Source of the DNA: Veillonella sp. T11011-6
GTDB lineage: Bacteria; Bacillota; Negativicutes; Veillonellales; Veillonellaceae
Assembly: GCF_002959755.1 (NCBI RefSeq)
Contig: NZ_PPCW01000004.1
Span: 124,001 to 188,000 of the forward strand
Direction of reading: 5' to 3'
Length of the DNA stretch: 64,000 bases
How positions within the stretch are numbered: the stretch's first letter is position 1; every line of letters begins with the position of its first letter. Positions 47,717-59,995 of this stretch are shown piece by piece. The notes below the pieces were generated by a model that ran no database searches, had not been told where the DNA came from, and worked only from the letters and a program-made list of their open reading frames with translations. The position numbers and the translations under genes are program-made.

Positions 47717-49255
47717 TTACGCCTCCTTATGAGACACTAATGTATGCGTAGAACCAAATGCTTCTACACATTCTGGGATTGCTTGCTTCAATAGATTTTC
47801 AGTATCTTCATCAATTTTCTTAGACGTTTCAATATTCGTGATAATTTCAGGATAGTTAGCTTTTATAAAACGTAAAAGTTCAGCTTCAAATGATAATACA
47901 TCATCTACTTGAATATTAGCTAAGTATCCTTTTGTACCAGCGTAAAGATTGATAACCATTTCTGCTACGCTCATAGGTTCATATTGACCTTGTTTTAACA
48001 TTTCAGTCAAACGTTCACCGCGGTCTAATTGTGCTTTAGTAGCCGCATCAAGATCAGAACCGAACTGTGCGAAGGCTGCCAATTCACGATATTGTGCAAG
48101 GTCCAAACGCAATTGGCCTGCTACTTGTTTCATCGCTTTAGTTTGTGCACTACCACCTACACGGGATACGGACAAACCTACGTCAACAGCTGGACGGATA
48201 CCAGAGTAGAACATATCTGTCCCCAAGAAAATTTGACCATCAGTGATGGAGATTACGTTTGTTGGGATGTATGCAGATACGTCACCCGCTTGTGTTTCAA
48301 TGATTGGCAACGCTGTAATAGAACCACCGCCAAGTTCTGGTGAAAGTTTAGCAGCACGTTCTAATAGGCGGCTGTGTAAGTAGAATACGTCGCCTGGATA
48401 CGCTTCACGCCCTGGTGGACGGCGTAATAATAGAGACATAGCACGGTAAGCAGCTGCTTGCTTAGTTAAGTCATCATATACGCAAAGTACATGTTTGCCT
48501 TTGTACATGAAGTATTCACCCATAGCAACCCCTGCATACGGAGCAATGTATTGTAATGGAGCACCTGTAGAAGCACTAGCAGAAACGACGATTGTATAAT
48601 CCAACGCACCTGTTTCTTCTAATTTTTGTACTACACGAGCTACGGTAGATTCTTTTTGACCAATAGCTACATAGATACAAATAACATCTTTACCTTTTTG
48701 GTTGATGATTGTATCAAGAGCGATTGCAGTTTTACCAGTACCACGGTCACCAATGATGAGCTCACGTTGGCCACGGCCAATTGGTACCATTGCATCAATG
48801 GCTTTCAAACCAGTTTGCAAAGGTTCATTTACGGATTGACGATCCGCAATACCAGGAGCTGGATGTTCTACAGGACGACGTTCTGTCGCTTGAATAGCAC
48901 CCTTACCATCGATAGGCTGACCCAACGGATTTACTACACGACCAATAAGTGCATCACCTACTGGTACGTCCATAATTTTGCCAGTACGGCGTACTTGGTC
49001 ACCTTCTTTAATCAAGAAGTCATCACCCAATAGTACGGCACCAACATTATCTAATTCTAAGTTCAAAACCAAGCCATATACGCCGTGTGGTAACTCTAAC
49101 AACTCACCGGCCATGGCTCTTTCAAGACCATAAATATGGGCGATGCCATCCCCTACGTCGAGAACAGTACCCACGTCATCGACATTGAGGTCAACATCAT
49201 AGTCCTGAATCTGCTGTTTAATTATAGCAGTGATTTCTTCAGGCTTCATTTTCAT
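47717..49255 (-). CDS. atpA: ATP synthase alpha subunit
   Basis: 512-residue regulatory F1 subunit. P-loop GDRGTGKT (169-176) and [27 protein letters not shown] are typical. Two in-frame ATGs (49255 and 49249) are possible starts. Follows atpH by 16 bp. Confidence 0.98.
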   Translation of the reverse strand: MKMKPEEITAIIKQQIQDYDVDLNVDDVGTVLDVGDGIAHIYGLERAMAGELLELPHGVYGLVLNLELDNVGAVLLGDDFLIKEGDQVRRTGKIMDVPVGDALIGRVVNPLGQPIDGKGAIQATERRPVEHPAPGIADRQSVNEPLQTGLKAIDAMVPIGRGQRELIIGDRGTGKTAIALDTIINQKGKDVICIYVAIGQKESTVARVVQKLEETGALDYTIVVSASASTGAPLQYIAPYAGVAMGEYFMYKGKHVLCVYDDLTKQAAAYRAMSLLLRRPPGREAYPGDVFYLHSRLLERAAKLSPELGGGSITALPIIETQAGDVSAYIPTNVISITDGQIFLGTDMFYSGIRPAVDVGLSVSRVGGSAQTKAMKQVAGQLRLDLAQYRELAAFAQFGSDLDAATKAQLDRGERLTEMLKQGQYEPMSVAEMVINLYAGTKGYLANIQVDDVLSFEAELLRFIKANYPEIITNIETSKKIDEDTENLLKQAIPECVEAFGSTHTLVSHKEA

Positions 49256-49271
49256 ATATACCCATTCACCC

Positions 49272-49823
49272 CTATCTAATAGAGTTCGTTCTTAATAAAG
49301 ATTTTTCTAATTCTTGCAAGCGACGAGATACAGAGCCATCAATGCGTTTATCCCCTACTTGAATGATAATACCACCCATAATGGAAGGATCTTGACGCAC
49401 GGATAGAATAACATCTTTGCCCGTTACCTCTCGTAATTTAGCTTGTACAGATGCTTCTATATCAGCTGTGATTGGTTCTGCTACAGTGACAGTAGCTTCT
49501 AGAATACCACGAGCTTCGCGTGATTTCTTAATAAATGCCGCAATAGTCTGCTTTATATAGCGATCACGACCACGTTTAATCATCACATAAATAAAATGCA
49601 AAGCAACCTTATCGAGACTAGATTCAAAAATTTTACCAATCAGCTTAATCTTTGCATCTTCTGTAACAGTTGGATTTTCAAGGAATGAGCTTAATTCAGG
49701 TTGCTCATCCATTACAGATGCTACATAGCCTAATTGCTCCTCCATGAGATCCAACTTATTTTGTTCTTGAGCTAATTCAAACATAGCTGAACTGTATTTA
49801 TCTGCTACAATTTCTATGCTCAT
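49272..49823 (-). CDS. atpH: ATP synthase delta subunit
   Basis: 183-residue peripheral-stalk (OSCP) subunit. N-terminal helical bundle starting [20 protein letters not shown] and the C-terminal [25 protein letters not shown] are the family blocks. It begins 4 bp after atpF, with a weak ribosome site, suggesting coupling. Confidence 0.96.
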   Translation of the reverse strand: MSIEIVADKYSSAMFELAQEQNKLDLMEEQLGYVASVMDEQPELSSFLENPTVTEDAKIKLIGKIFESSLDKVALHFIYVMIKRGRDRYIKQTIAAFIKKSREARGILEATVTVAEPITADIEASVQAKLREVTGKDVILSVRQDPSIMGGIIIQVGDKRIDGSVSRRLQELEKSLLRTNSIR

Positions 49824-49827
49824 CGTA

Positions 49828-50325
49828 TCACAACCCTATCGTTTTACTATCAAGTTGACGAATAGCGTCTTCGATCAATTTCGTATTAGTTTCGCTGTTC
49901 ATATCTTTAGCAACAACTTTACCAGCCATAGCTACAGATAAGGAAACAACTTCATTGCGCAAGCTGTTCATAGCACGATCACGTTCAATGGCAATATCTT
50001 GACGAGCACGATTTTTTTCTTGTTCAATTTGCTCGCGAGCTGTTGCTAATTGTTCACGTGTTGTATTTTCTGCTTCTTGAATTGCTTTTTCAACAATTTT
50101 TTGTGCCTCTACACGAGCATTAGAAATTTGAGCTGCATAATCAGCTTTAAATTCCTCTGCTTCTGCACGAGCTTTTTCTGCAGCTTCTAAGTCTTTAGCA
50201 ATTCGTTCTTTACGTTCTGTCATCATAGCCAATAATGGTTTATATGCAAAACGAGCCAATAGCCAAACTAATATAAAAAAGTTCAACATTTGAGCAAGAA
50301 TCGTTCCAAGGCTTAAGTCAACCAA
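49828..50325 (-). CDS. atpF: ATP synthase b subunit
   Basis: 165-residue peripheral stalk: one membrane helix (about 8-26) then a long charged coiled coil rich in Ala, Glu and Arg. The start is a TTG (50323-50325) with GGAGG 7 nt upstream; no ATG fits near it. Lies between atpE and atpH. Confidence 0.95.
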   Translation of the reverse strand: MVDLSLGTILAQMLNFFILVWLLARFAYKPLLAMMTERKERIAKDLEAAEKARAEAEEFKADYAAQISNARVEAQKIVEKAIQEAENTTREQLATAREQIEQEKNRARQDIAIERDRAMNSLRNEVVSLSVAMAGKVVAKDMNSETNTKLIEDAIRQLDSKTIGL

Positions 50326-50343
50326 GGTTATTCCTCCTCGTTA

Positions 50344-51293
<950 letters not shown>

Positions 51294-51344
51294 AATAAAA
51301 ACCTTATATATTTACAATTAATATAAATATATTATATATGTATC

Positions 51345-51373
51345 ATCATACATCGTTATAGATATATAATCAA
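51345..51373 (-). promoter_or_regulatory. Candidate internal promoter for atpB-C
   Basis: TTGATT (51368-51373) and TATGAT (51345-51350), 17-bp spacer on the minus strand, in the 174-bp gap between atpI and atpB. The surrounding AT-rich DNA has other -10-like hexamers. Confidence 0.5.
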
Positions 51374-51467
51374 CACTTACAAGGTAAACAATTCCAATTA
51401 CTCATAATCACATTGTGTATAATGCATTATCGGTATACACCTATCATTCTTACTGCTACTTACGGGG

Positions 51468-51836
51468 TCAGAAATGCCGACTAAGCCACCAATACACCAC
51501 ATATAATGCCGGTTGTATGAGTGCAATACCTATAAACATGCTAACAGCTTCAACACCAGGTATTTTTAATCCTAAGACGACCAAAGAGCCTACTAACATA
51601 AGACGCCATATCATCTGCCTGCGAGCTTTACGTACGGCTTTATAAGGGTCTCCTGACACAATAGATTGTCCATGCAAAGCCAAACTAAGCAAGTAGAGTA
51701 CCATTATAAAAATGCCCCAAAGCCATCCCCATAGATACACTTCTAAGCCACATAAAACTTGTATTATACCGCCTAAAAAGGCAATAAAAAAACAAGTTAG
51801 TAGCACACGCACTATGAATTTAATATATTGATTCAT
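51468..51836 (-). CDS. atpI: ATP synthase subunit I
   Basis: 122-residue protein with four hydrophobic segments, separated by the basic stretch KAVRKARRQMIWR. Position and topology match the AtpI/ATPase I group that helps assemble the c-ring or transports Mg2+. GAGGTATATATG gives the start. Sequence itself is poorly conserved in this family, so the call leans on context. Confidence 0.75.
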   Translation of the reverse strand: MNQYIKFIVRVLLTCFFIAFLGGIIQVLCGLEVYLWGWLWGIFIMVLYLLSLALHGQSIVSGDPYKAVRKARRQMIWRLMLVGSLVVLGLKIPGVEAVSMFIGIALIQPALYVVYWWLSRHF

Positions 51837-51846
51837 ATATACCTCA

Positions 51847-52041
51847 CTACTTAACTTGTTTATATAACATATAAAAGCCTGTTATAGCTCCAATAAGACC
51901 AAATATAACCATACATAATGGTTCAGTTCTAAACCAACCATCTAGTATATATCCAATCCCAATAAAGCCACCTATACAGAAAACGAGTGTGAGCCCCGCT
52001 GATGTTGCCATGGCGAGGGCTTTCACAAGGTCCTTATCCAT
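51847..52041 (-). CDS. atpZ: AtpZ/AtpI-type accessory protein
   Basis: 64-residue protein with two membrane segments from ATG 52041, one base after the wecB stop (TAA-T-ATG), implying translational coupling since no ribosome site is clear. The GFIGIGYILDGWFRT...GLIGAITGFYMLYK pattern is typical of the AtpZ group preceding atpI. Confidence 0.8.
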   Translation of the reverse strand: MDKDLVKALAMATSAGLTLVFCIGGFIGIGYILDGWFRTEPLCMVIFGLIGAITGFYMLYKQVK

Positions 52042-52042
52042 A

Positions 52043-53185
52043 TTATTTACCAAAACGTTCAGGACGATTAGGATCGCCTAAAAATTCATGGCGCAACGCT
52101 TGGATGATGCGTTCAGATGCTTTGCCGTCACCATATGGGTTAACGGAATTAGACATCAATTTATAAGCCTCTGCATTGCTCAACAATTCATGAGCTGCTG
52201 CATGTACAGCGTCTTTGTCAGTACCTACAAGGCGCACAGTACCAGCTTCAACAGCTTCTGGGCGTTCTGTAGTATCACGCAATACGAGAACTGGTTTACC
52301 AAGAGCTGGTGCTTCCTCTTGAATCCCACCAGAATCAGTAAGAATCAAATAGGATTTAGCCATCAAATTAGCAAATGGTTCGTAATCAAGCGGGTCAATC
52401 AATGTAACACGTTCTACAGAACCGAGTTCCTCTTGTACAACTTGGCGAACCTTAGGATTCTTATGTACAGGGAAGACCACTTGAATATCTTTAAATTCAT
52501 TAATCAAATCGCGAATAGCTTGGTATACATGGCGCATAGGCTCACCCAAGTTTTCACGGCGATGTGTAGTAACAAGAACGGTACGTTTTTCAGGATCTAA
52601 TGCATTGATAGCAGCATCATCAAACACATAATTTTCTTGTACTGTTGTATCAAGGGCATCAATAACCGTATTGCCTGTTACATACAAATGGTCTGTATTT
52701 ATATTTTCTTTTTTAAGATTACTTTCAGAACTAGCTGTTGGTGCAAAATGATATGTCGCAATAGAACCAGTCAACTTGCGGTTCATCTCTTCTGGGAATG
52801 GAGAGTAAATATCACCTGTACGAAGGCCCGCTTCTACATGGCCTACAGGAATCTCTTGGTAGAAGGACGCCAAAGCACCTGCAAAGGTAGTTGTAGTATC
52901 ACCATGTACAAGAACCACATCAGGTTTAGCTTCTTCTAATACATCTTTAAGGCCCATCAACGCACGGTTTGTTACATCGTACAATGTTTGACCTTGGCTC
53001 ATAATATTCAAGTCGTAATCAGGGGTAATATTAAACAAGTTTAGTACTTGATCGAGCATATCGCGATGTTGTGCCGTAACGGTTACAATCGGTTCCATAT
53101 CCGGTGCTACTTCTAATGCTTTTACAAGAGGAGCCATCTTGATAGCCTCAGGTCTTGTACCAAAGATTGTCATAACTTTTAACAT
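52043..53185 (-). CDS. wecB: UDP-N-acetylglucosamine 2-epimerase (non-hydrolysing)
   Basis: Interconverts UDP-GlcNAc and UDP-ManNAc for surface polysaccharide synthesis. 380 residues from ATG 53185 (GGAGGCAACT upstream). Family motifs: [49 protein letters not shown] and [21 protein letters not shown] terminator hairpin separates it from the upstream wecA-like gene. It runs directly into atpZ, an arrangement I recall also from Bacillus (mnaA-atpI). Confidence 0.96.
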   Translation of the reverse strand: MLKVMTIFGTRPEAIKMAPLVKALEVAPDMEPIVTVTAQHRDMLDQVLNLFNITPDYDLNIMSQGQTLYDVTNRALMGLKDVLEEAKPDVVLVHGDTTTTFAGALASFYQEIPVGHVEAGLRTGDIYSPFPEEMNRKLTGSIATYHFAPTASSESNLKKENINTDHLYVTGNTVIDALDTTVQENYVFDDAAINALDPEKRTVLVTTHRRENLGEPMRHVYQAIRDLINEFKDIQVVFPVHKNPKVRQVVQEELGSVERVTLIDPLDYEPFANLMAKSYLILTDSGGIQEEAPALGKPVLVLRDTTERPEAVEAGTVRLVGTDKDAVHAAAHELLSNAEAYKLMSNSVNPYGDGKASERIIQALRHEFLGDPNRPERFGK

Positions 53186-53210
53186 AGTTGCCTCCAACAT
53201 AGTAGGATAG

Positions 53211-53235
53211 AAAAAATGGGGCGCCAAGCGCCCCA
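53211..53235 (-). terminator. Terminator/attenuator between wecA and wecB
   Basis: Stem TGGGGCGC/GCGCCCCA with TTG loop and ATTTTTT on the minus strand, only 6 bp after the wecA stop and 26 bp before the wecB start. Confidence 0.88.
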
Positions 53236-53240
53236 CATGG

Positions 53241-54392
53241 TTATTTCTTATGGGAATCCTCGGATTCCTCTAAAGCTTTTGCCAATTCTTCACGATCAAA
53301 GGAAATAGTTTCATCTGAATCGCTGCGTTCAATTGTAGGACGTGGTAGTGGATGACCTGCCGCATCACTGTGAGTAATAACACCAAGGCGACGAGCCACA
53401 TAAATACTACCTAAGAAGATAACGAGTACTAATGCGATACCAATCCAAGCATTCACCTCTGCTACGATGACGGATACGCCACCGAATAGAGCCGTTACCG
53501 CATACATCATTAGCACCGCTTGTTTTTGAGATAAGCCTTGTGCTAACAAACGATGATGCACATGGCCTTTATCAGGCTTGAAAATCGGACGGCCGCTGAT
53601 TTTACGGCGTACGATAGCAAACAACGTATCGAGAATTGGTAAGCCTAGCACGATTGCTGGTACTACTAATGCAATAGTAGCCGCTGTTTTAACAGCCCCC
53701 ATTACAGAAATAGCTGCTAATGTATAACCAAGGAGCATAGAGCCCGTATCACCCATGAAGATTTTCGCTGGGTTAAAGTTATACCGCAAGAACCCCACTG
53801 TTGCACCTGCTAGTGCCAATGAAATACAGGCAAGGTCTGTTTGACCAAGTTGTAATGTCATAGCGCAAACAGCAATACAAGCAATAAAGGAAATCCCTGC
53901 TGCTAAGCCATCTAGGCCATCGATGAGATTTACGATATTCGTAAAGCCTACAATCCAGAAAATAGTCAATGGAGCAGCCCAATATTTAAGATATACTACA
54001 CCACCCCAAGGAAGGTTGATGAAGTCTACGCGAATATCGTAAGCCACCAAAATAGCGGCTGCTATAATTTGACCCATTAACTTAGTCTTTGGCTCAATTT
54101 GTTTAATATCATCCCATATGCCCACAAGCACAAGAATAACGGTACCAAGTACAAAGCCAAATAGTTTGTGGTCATGAGGGATGGATCCATTAAAGAGAAC
54201 CGATCCTATATAACCGAGAAAGATTGCTAACCCACCAAGTCGTGGAATAGCACCATGATGTACCTTGCGTGCATCAGGTTTATCTATTGCCCCAACAGCA
54301 ACGGCGAAGCGTTTCACCAAAGGGGTAAGTGCAAAGGTTATGATGAGCGCTAGAGCAAAGGCCCATACATAATCGAGCACATAATCACTCAT
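53241..54392 (-). CDS. wecA: Undecaprenyl-phosphate GlcNAc-1-phosphate transferase (WecA/TagO type)
   Basis: 383-residue membrane enzyme with about ten helices that starts glycan synthesis on undecaprenyl phosphate. Key blocks: [60 protein letters not shown] and [15 protein letters not shown], holding the catalytic Asp residues and the HIHH-type motif. The C-terminal 60 residues are hydrophilic and cytoplasmic. Paired with wecB, suggesting an O-antigen-like or ECA-like surface glycan. Confidence 0.94.
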   Translation of the reverse strand: MSDYVLDYVWAFALALIITFALTPLVKRFAVAVGAIDKPDARKVHHGAIPRLGGLAIFLGYIGSVLFNGSIPHDHKLFGFVLGTVILVLVGIWDDIKQIEPKTKLMGQIIAAAILVAYDIRVDFINLPWGGVVYLKYWAAPLTIFWIVGFTNIVNLIDGLDGLAAGISFIACIAVCAMTLQLGQTDLACISLALAGATVGFLRYNFNPAKIFMGDTGSMLLGYTLAAISVMGAVKTAATIALVVPAIVLGLPILDTLFAIVRRKISGRPIFKPDKGHVHHRLLAQGLSQKQAVLMMYAVTALFGGVSVIVAEVNAWIGIALVLVIFLGSIYVARRLGVITHSDAAGHPLPRPTIERSDSDETISFDREELAKALEESEDSHKK

Positions 54393-54425
54393 AAGACACC
54401 TCCAACAACTGGGTTAAAAACAATA

Positions 54426-55784
54426 TTAGTTCGTTAAGCTACGAATAGGGGCTGGAATACGACCACCGCGTGCAATAAACTCAGCTGCACTATATGGGCT
54501 CACTTCAATGATTGGAGCATAGCCTAACAAGCCGCCAAACTCAACAACCTCACCTACTGTTTTACCAGGTACAGGAATTACACGAACCGCAGTTGTCTTA
54601 TTATTAATCATACCAATAGCAGATTCATCAGCAATAATCGCAGAAATAGTATCCGCTGTTGTGTCTCCAGGAATAGCAATCATATCAAGGCCTACAGAAC
54701 ATACACATGTCATAGCCTCTAATTTATCGAGGGATAAACTGCCACAAGATACGGCATCAATCATCCCTGCATCTTCAGATACTGGAATAAATGCACCACT
54801 GAGACCGCCTACGTGAGAAGAAGCCATAAGGCCACCTTTTTTCACCGCATCATTCAGCAATGCAAGTGCTGCTGTAGTACCATGACAACCACAAGAGGAC
54901 AAGCCCATTTCTTCAAGAACGTGAGCTACCGAGTCACCTACAGCTGGTGTTGGCGCCAAGGACAAGTCAATAATACCGAATGGTTTACCAAGGCGGCGAG
55001 ATGCCTCTTGTGCTACCAATTGGCCTACACGAGTAATTTTGAAGGCAGTACGTTTAATCGTTTCTGCTACAACGTCAAAGGATTGACCACGTACAGATTC
55101 TAGTGCGTGTTTTACAACGCCTGGACCAGATACACCTACAGAAATAGCGCTATCACCTTCAGTTACACCGAAGAAGGCGCCCGCCATGAACGGATTATCC
55201 TCTACAGGATTACAGAAAATAACGAGCTTAGCACAACCAAGAGCATCATTATCCTTTGTGAGCTCTGCTGTTTTCTTAACGATGATACCCATGTCGCGAA
55301 CAGCGTCCATGTTGATACCCGTTTTAGTAGAGCCCACACCTACAGAACTACATACGATATCTGTAGTTGCCAACGCTTCTGGAATGGAATCGATCAAAAT
55401 GCGGTCAGCACGTGTAGCACCTTTTGTTACAAGAGCAGAGAAACCACCGATAAAGTTTACACCTACTGTTTTTGCTGCACAATCCATCGCTTCTGCAATA
55501 GGAACATAAGATGTTAAATCACTGCCACCAGCCACTAAGGAGATAGGAGTCACAGAGATACGTTTGTTAATGATAGGAATACCAAATTCACGCTCAATAT
55601 CCTCACCAGTAGATACCAGATGTTCTGCTTCTTTCGTAATGCGATCATAAATGCGATCACATAACTCTTTACCAGAGCTAGATGCACATTCAAGCAAGCT
55701 AATACCCATTGTAATGGTACGTACGTCAAGCTTGTTATCATGAATCATCTGATTCGTTTCTAAAATATTGTCGATAGATAACAT
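54426..55784 (-). CDS. PFL-family protein (UPF0210)
   Basis: 452-residue conserved protein of the UPF0210/DUF711 group, which has a fold related to pyruvate formate-lyase but no established reaction. Conserved stretches include [71 protein letters not shown] and [26 protein letters not shown] precedes the ATG. It lies 8 bp after an ACT-domain gene, a pairing usual for this family. Confidence 0.92.
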   Translation of the reverse strand: MLSIDNILETNQMIHDNKLDVRTITMGISLLECASSSGKELCDRIYDRITKEAEHLVSTGEDIEREFGIPIINKRISVTPISLVAGGSDLTSYVPIAEAMDCAAKTVGVNFIGGFSALVTKGATRADRILIDSIPEALATTDIVCSSVGVGSTKTGINMDAVRDMGIIVKKTAELTKDNDALGCAKLVIFCNPVEDNPFMAGAFFGVTEGDSAISVGVSGPGVVKHALESVRGQSFDVVAETIKRTAFKITRVGQLVAQEASRRLGKPFGIIDLSLAPTPAVGDSVAHVLEEMGLSSCGCHGTTAALALLNDAVKKGGLMASSHVGGLSGAFIPVSEDAGMIDAVSCGSLSLDKLEAMTCVCSVGLDMIAIPGDTTADTISAIIADESAIGMINNKTTAVRVIPVPGKTVGEVVEFGGLLGYAPIIEVSPYSAAEFIARGGRIPAPIRSLTN

Positions 55785-55792
55785 AGTGCCTC

Positions 55793-56068
55793 CTATCCTA
55801 CACGGTGCATGCTTAAGAAAATATCAGCATGTTGTGCACGGATTTCAACACCAAGCTCTTTACCGAGTGTAGTTAAAGCCTCCTGAATAGATGTTAAATC
55901 TTTCATATCTTCAGACTTCGTTTCACACATCATAATCATATTAAAAACACCATCAAGAATGGTTTGGTTAATGGACATAATATTTACACCGTGGTCAGCA
56001 AGTACGGTACTAACCCCAGCTATGATACCAACGCGGTCAACGCCGACAACGGTAACAACTAATTTCAT
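55793..56068 (-). CDS. ACT domain protein (UPF0237)
   Basis: 91-residue single ACT domain starting [33 protein letters not shown], a small-molecule sensing fold. AAGGTGATGTT precedes the ATG. Its partner downstream is the PFL-family protein, which it may regulate by binding an amino acid or similar ligand. Confidence 0.92.
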   Translation of the reverse strand: MKLVVTVVGVDRVGIIAGVSTVLADHGVNIMSINQTILDGVFNMIMMCETKSEDMKDLTSIQEALTTLGKELGVEIRAQHADIFLSMHRVG

Positions 56069-56202
56069 AACATCACCTTTTCAGAGCACTACAAACTATG
56101 TAACCCATAGAGAGCATTCAATAAACTATATTAATATATTATATCACATTTATTACTTTTCTACGGTGAAATCTTCATGAGTTTTCATGTAAAAGTAACA
56201 TT

Positions 56203-57840
56203 TTATACTTCTTCGGATAATGCAGCTGTTACGATAGCCTCTCCTGCTGTCAATAACGCTACTAATCCTTTATCCCCTTTATAGCTTTCACCATAAATTT
56301 TATACAAATCCTCTGTACCGGACGGACGCGCTACAAACCAACCTGTTTCAGTTTCTACGCGAACCCCATCGATGGGCATATCCTTGTATAAGGATGTAGT
56401 GCGTATATTAGTAATAGCGTCTCCATCTACCTCTGTAGCTGTAATGGAACTTGCATTCAACTGTTTCAACTTAGCCTTTGCTGCCTTTGTACAAGCCGCA
56501 TCAATGCGACCAAATCGTGGGTCACCACAACCTTCAACAATATTATTGTAGAGGCGATCAACAGTTGCGCCCATAACGGCATACATTTCCATTGCTAGAA
56601 GCGCCATTACCATGCCGTCTTTATCGGTAGTCCATACGGTGCCGTCCTTTTTAAGGAACGATGCGCCTGCAGATTCTTCACCGCCGATACCAATCTCACC
56701 ATCAAATAATAAAGAGCTAAAATATTTAAAGCCTACCGGAACCTCATAAACCGGAATGTCTTTAACAGCCGCCCATTTATCAATCATAGTGGTACAAACA
56801 ACGGTTTTACCTACCCCTTTATCTGTCCAACCACGGGTTGTAAACAAATAATCTGCAGCAACCGTAAGGAACGCATTAGGAGAAGCAAGTCCCTCTGCAG
56901 TAACGATACCGTAGCGATCATAATCAGGATCATTACCAACAGCGAGATCATAATTGCCAATTTGTTTAGTTACATCCGCCATCGCATATTCAGAAGAACA
57001 ATCCATACGCACCTTGCCATCATGGTCATAGGTCATAAAGCTAAAGGTTGGATCGTACTCATCATTGATAATATCCATATTAAGATTATATCGTTCTTTA
57101 ATGGCCCGCCAATAACCAAGGCCACTACCACCTAATGCATTGACAAGAACTTTAGGCTTCGCACTTTGAATGGCCTCCATATTAATAATAGAGGATAATT
57201 CTTCCACATATAAGCCCTTATAGTCATACGGAACTTGTTGATCTGGTTCAATATTATCAATACTAATGCGTTTGAACCCTTCTAATTCACAATAAGCACG
57301 AACGTACTCATTGGCGCGGGTTTCAATCCATTTTGTAATCAACGTATCTGCAGGGCCACCGTTGGTAGCATTATACTTAATGCCCCCATTATCTGGAGGA
57401 TTGTGAGATGGTGTAATAACGATACCATCTGCTTTTTTATCGTTACTTTCATTATATCGAATGATTGCACGAGACACAGATGGCGTTGGAACAAAGTCCA
57501 TATCCGCATCAACCATGGCAGTCACACCATTACCAGCAAGTACCTCAAGCACTGTTACTAATGCAGGCTGAGATAAAGCATGTGTATCTTGGCCCACAAA
57601 AATGGGTCCTGTCGCACCAAATTGACCACGACCATCACAGATTGCCTGTGTAATAGCCGCTACGTGTAAATCCGTAAAGGTACCATTCAACGAGGTACCA
57701 CGGTGGCCTGATGTACCAAAGGATACGAGTTGTGTCGGATCAGTTACATCTGGCGCATTGTCAAAATAGGCATCTACCAGAGTTTGTACATCTATAATAT
57801 CTTGTTCTTGTACAGGCGTACCTGCTAATTTATGAGCCAT
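56203..57840 (-). CDS. pgm: Phosphoglucomutase (alpha-D-glucose-specific)
   Basis: 545-residue enzyme interconverting glucose 1- and 6-phosphate. Active-site serine loop TPSHNPPDNGGIKYN (Ser145), Mg2+ loop NDPDYDRYG, sugar loop GGEESAG and phosphate-binding RPSGTEDLYKIYGES are intact. GGAGGTTCCT precedes the ATG. Single gene; supplies precursors for surface glycans. Confidence 0.96.
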   Translation of the reverse strand: MAHKLAGTPVQEQDIIDVQTLVDAYFDNAPDVTDPTQLVSFGTSGHRGTSLNGTFTDLHVAAITQAICDGRGQFGATGPIFVGQDTHALSQPALVTVLEVLAGNGVTAMVDADMDFVPTPSVSRAIIRYNESNDKKADGIVITPSHNPPDNGGIKYNATNGGPADTLITKWIETRANEYVRAYCELEGFKRISIDNIEPDQQVPYDYKGLYVEELSSIINMEAIQSAKPKVLVNALGGSGLGYWRAIKERYNLNMDIINDEYDPTFSFMTYDHDGKVRMDCSSEYAMADVTKQIGNYDLAVGNDPDYDRYGIVTAEGLASPNAFLTVAADYLFTTRGWTDKGVGKTVVCTTMIDKWAAVKDIPVYEVPVGFKYFSSLLFDGEIGIGGEESAGASFLKKDGTVWTTDKDGMVMALLAMEMYAVMGATVDRLYNNIVEGCGDPRFGRIDAACTKAAKAKLKQLNASSITATEVDGDAITNIRTTSLYKDMPIDGVRVETETGWFVARPSGTEDLYKIYGESYKGDKGLVALLTAGEAIVTAALSEEV

Positions 57841-57963
57841 AGGAACCTCCTAATCTCAAATGTATATGTCATTCATAAAATATTATATTTACACATAATT
57901 AATATGAGATGACTAATGCTTACATTTTGAATTTTACTTTTCTGATTTTACATTTTGCTTTAC

Positions 57964-58893
57964 TTAGCGATTATGTATAGTCTGTGTATTACCCTCTTGT
58001 GTGGTACTCTTATCTTTTAACTGTTCACACACTTCAGTAGGAATAATAGGTTGTGTAAAGCCTTGCCCAATGACCTCTTGCGCATCAGTTATCAAGATAA
58101 ATACATTTGGATCCGCCTCTTGAATAACCTCTTTTAATTTATTTACTTGCAAGAGATTAACGGCTACCATAACGATTTGCTTCGGCGTCCTTGTATAAGC
58201 ACCAATGCCATTAATGATAGTTGCTCCACGGCCAACCTTATTGATGATGCATTCACACACCTCATCAGTACGATAGGTAATGATGAAAGCAACCTTCCGC
58301 TGATTAAAGCCGATAACCACCTTATTTGTAATGATGGTGTACACATACACACTAATCAGCGTAACCGCAACCGCTTCAAGGCCAACAACGCCAATGGCGG
58401 CCACAAGGATAGCACAGTTGATGGCACTATTAATGGACCCCATTTGAAGTCCATAATACTTGCGTACAATAAGAGCAATCGGATCAAGACCGCCCGTGTT
58501 ACCACCGACACGGTACACAATACCAAGGCCTACACCAGTAGTAATACCGGCCATCATGGAACTTAACAAAGGGTCTTTGATAATCATGTCATATTGCAAG
58601 AAGTTAAATAGGTCAACCATCCATGACAGCATCAATGTGCCATACAAGGTCTTGATAACAACACGGGTACCTAGCCACTTCCAGGCGGCCCAGAATATAG
58701 GAATATTTAAAATCATATTCCAAGAACCAACGGATAAGCCCGTTAAGTAATACAAAATTAAGCCTACCCCACTAATACCTGTACTAACCAATTTATGTGG
58801 CAATACAAAGGCATCAATGCCCGCACCAAATATGGCGCACCCAAGGATGACCATGAGGCTTTCATAGACAACAGTTTTATACTTAGCGAACAT
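57964..58893 (-). CDS. YitT-family membrane protein
   Basis: 309 residues from ATG 58893 (GGAGGGAGCT upstream). Five to six helices (to about residue 190) with GISGVGLILYYLTGLSVG and VGGNTGGLDPIALIVRKYYG, followed by a soluble DUF2179 domain (RKVAFIITYRTDEVCECIINKVGRGATIINGIGAYT). Substrate or role of the family is unknown. Divergent from ispE. Confidence 0.9.
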   Translation of the reverse strand: MFAKYKTVVYESLMVILGCAIFGAGIDAFVLPHKLVSTGISGVGLILYYLTGLSVGSWNMILNIPIFWAAWKWLGTRVVIKTLYGTLMLSWMVDLFNFLQYDMIIKDPLLSSMMAGITTGVGLGIVYRVGGNTGGLDPIALIVRKYYGLQMGSINSAINCAILVAAIGVVGLEAVAVTLISVYVYTIITNKVVIGFNQRKVAFIITYRTDEVCECIINKVGRGATIINGIGAYTRTPKQIVMVAVNLLQVNKLKEVIQEADPNVFILITDAQEVIGQGFTQPIIPTEVCEQLKDKSTTQEGNTQTIHNR

Positions 58894-58986
58894 AGCTCCC
58901 TCCAAATTGCCATTTCACTATAAATATTCTATAATGAACTAACTAAAACATACGCTATTTACAATACATTTAGGAATAAAACAATA

Positions 58987-58999
58987 TGCGTATACAAAT
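58987..58999. promoter_or_regulatory. TATGCGTATACAAAT site upstream of ispE-gntR
   Basis: Contains GTATACAA, resembling the TGTATACA sites at aspA and gdhA, about 100 bp before ispE. Its match is shorter and may be chance. Confidence 0.25.
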
Positions 59000-59098
59000 T
59001 CATCATAAACCACTTAATGGTTATTTTCAATCACTTTATAAGAGTATAAAATAAACATATATACTGCATATATTATGTACGTTATAAACGAGGCTATT

Positions 59099-59995
59099 AT
59101 GAGTAAAAGTTTTGAGCAACTCGGTTGCAGTAAAATTAATATTGGTCTTGCTATTACAGGCAAGCGTGAAGATGGCTACCACGATATCGACTCCATCTTC
59201 CAATCTATTCGCCTTAGCGATTCCATTTATTTTGCTAAGCATCATTCTGTAGTATTCTCCGGCGGCGCTCCAGAATTGCCTGAGTATATGCAAAAACTCG
59301 TTACTTACGGCGAAGAGAATCTTGCCCTCAAAGCATTACGAGCAATCCAAGCCTATACAGGCTGCAAAGCAGGAGCTGCCATTCACCTATTAAAACGGGT
59401 ACCTATTCAAGCCGGTCTTGGCGGTGGTAGTGCTGATGCGGCTGCTATGTTAATGGGCCTCAACCGATTCTGGGACTTGCGCCTTACTCAAGAGGAACTA
59501 TTAAAAATAGGTGCTACACTTGGCTCTGATGTGCCATTCCTATTACAAGGCGGTACAGCACGTGGCACAGGTCGTGGCGAAATATTAACCTATGGAAAAT
59601 CTCCAGAGCCACATTGGTTATTGCTAGTGAAACCTAAGGTTTCTGTATCTACAGCGGCTGCTTATGGACGCTTTAATGGCAAATCAGTGGCAACAAAACA
59701 AACCATCGATACAGTCCAACGACACCTAGAAAACAATGACTTAAAATCAGCGTTCCTTACTAGTGCTAATACATTTGAAGAACTACTCTTCCCAGACCAC
59801 GAAGAACTTGTCATTTGCAAAGAGTTCTTTACAAGTCGTGGGTACCCAACCATCATGACCGGCAGTGGACCTACAATGGTTGTATTGCTAGACAAGCCGA
59901 TGGAAGCATTACAACTACAAGAAGAAATCAAAGCAGCAGGCCATGATTGGCTATCGCTCATTACAAAAACATGTACACAGGAGGACTTACCATGA
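59099..59995 (+). CDS. ispE: 4-diphosphocytidyl-2-C-methyl-D-erythritol kinase
   Basis: GHMP kinase of the non-mevalonate isoprenoid pathway. 298 residues from ATG 59099, which has GAGGCTATT before it; an in-frame ATG 24 bp upstream has no ribosome site. The ATP loop is PIQAGLGGGSADAAAML, and MTGSGPTMVVLLD is the third GHMP motif. Its stop overlaps the gntR start (ATGA). Confidence 0.93.
   Translation: MSKSFEQLGCSKINIGLAITGKREDGYHDIDSIFQSIRLSDSIYFAKHHSVVFSGGAPELPEYMQKLVTYGEENLALKALRAIQAYTGCKAGAAIHLLKRVPIQAGLGGGSADAAAMLMGLNRFWDLRLTQEELLKIGATLGSDVPFLLQGGTARGTGRGEILTYGKSPEPHWLLLVKPKVSVSTAAAYGRFNGKSVATKQTIDTVQRHLENNDLKSAFLTSANTFEELLFPDHEELVICKEFFTSRGYPTIMTGSGPTMVVLLDKPMEALQLQEEIKAAGHDWLSLITKTCTQEDLP

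Noticed and set aside
56149-56201. Inverted TTACTTTT/AAAAGTAA pair after pgm as a terminator
   Set aside because: The arms are short, AT-only and 35 nt apart, with no T-run; too weak to call.
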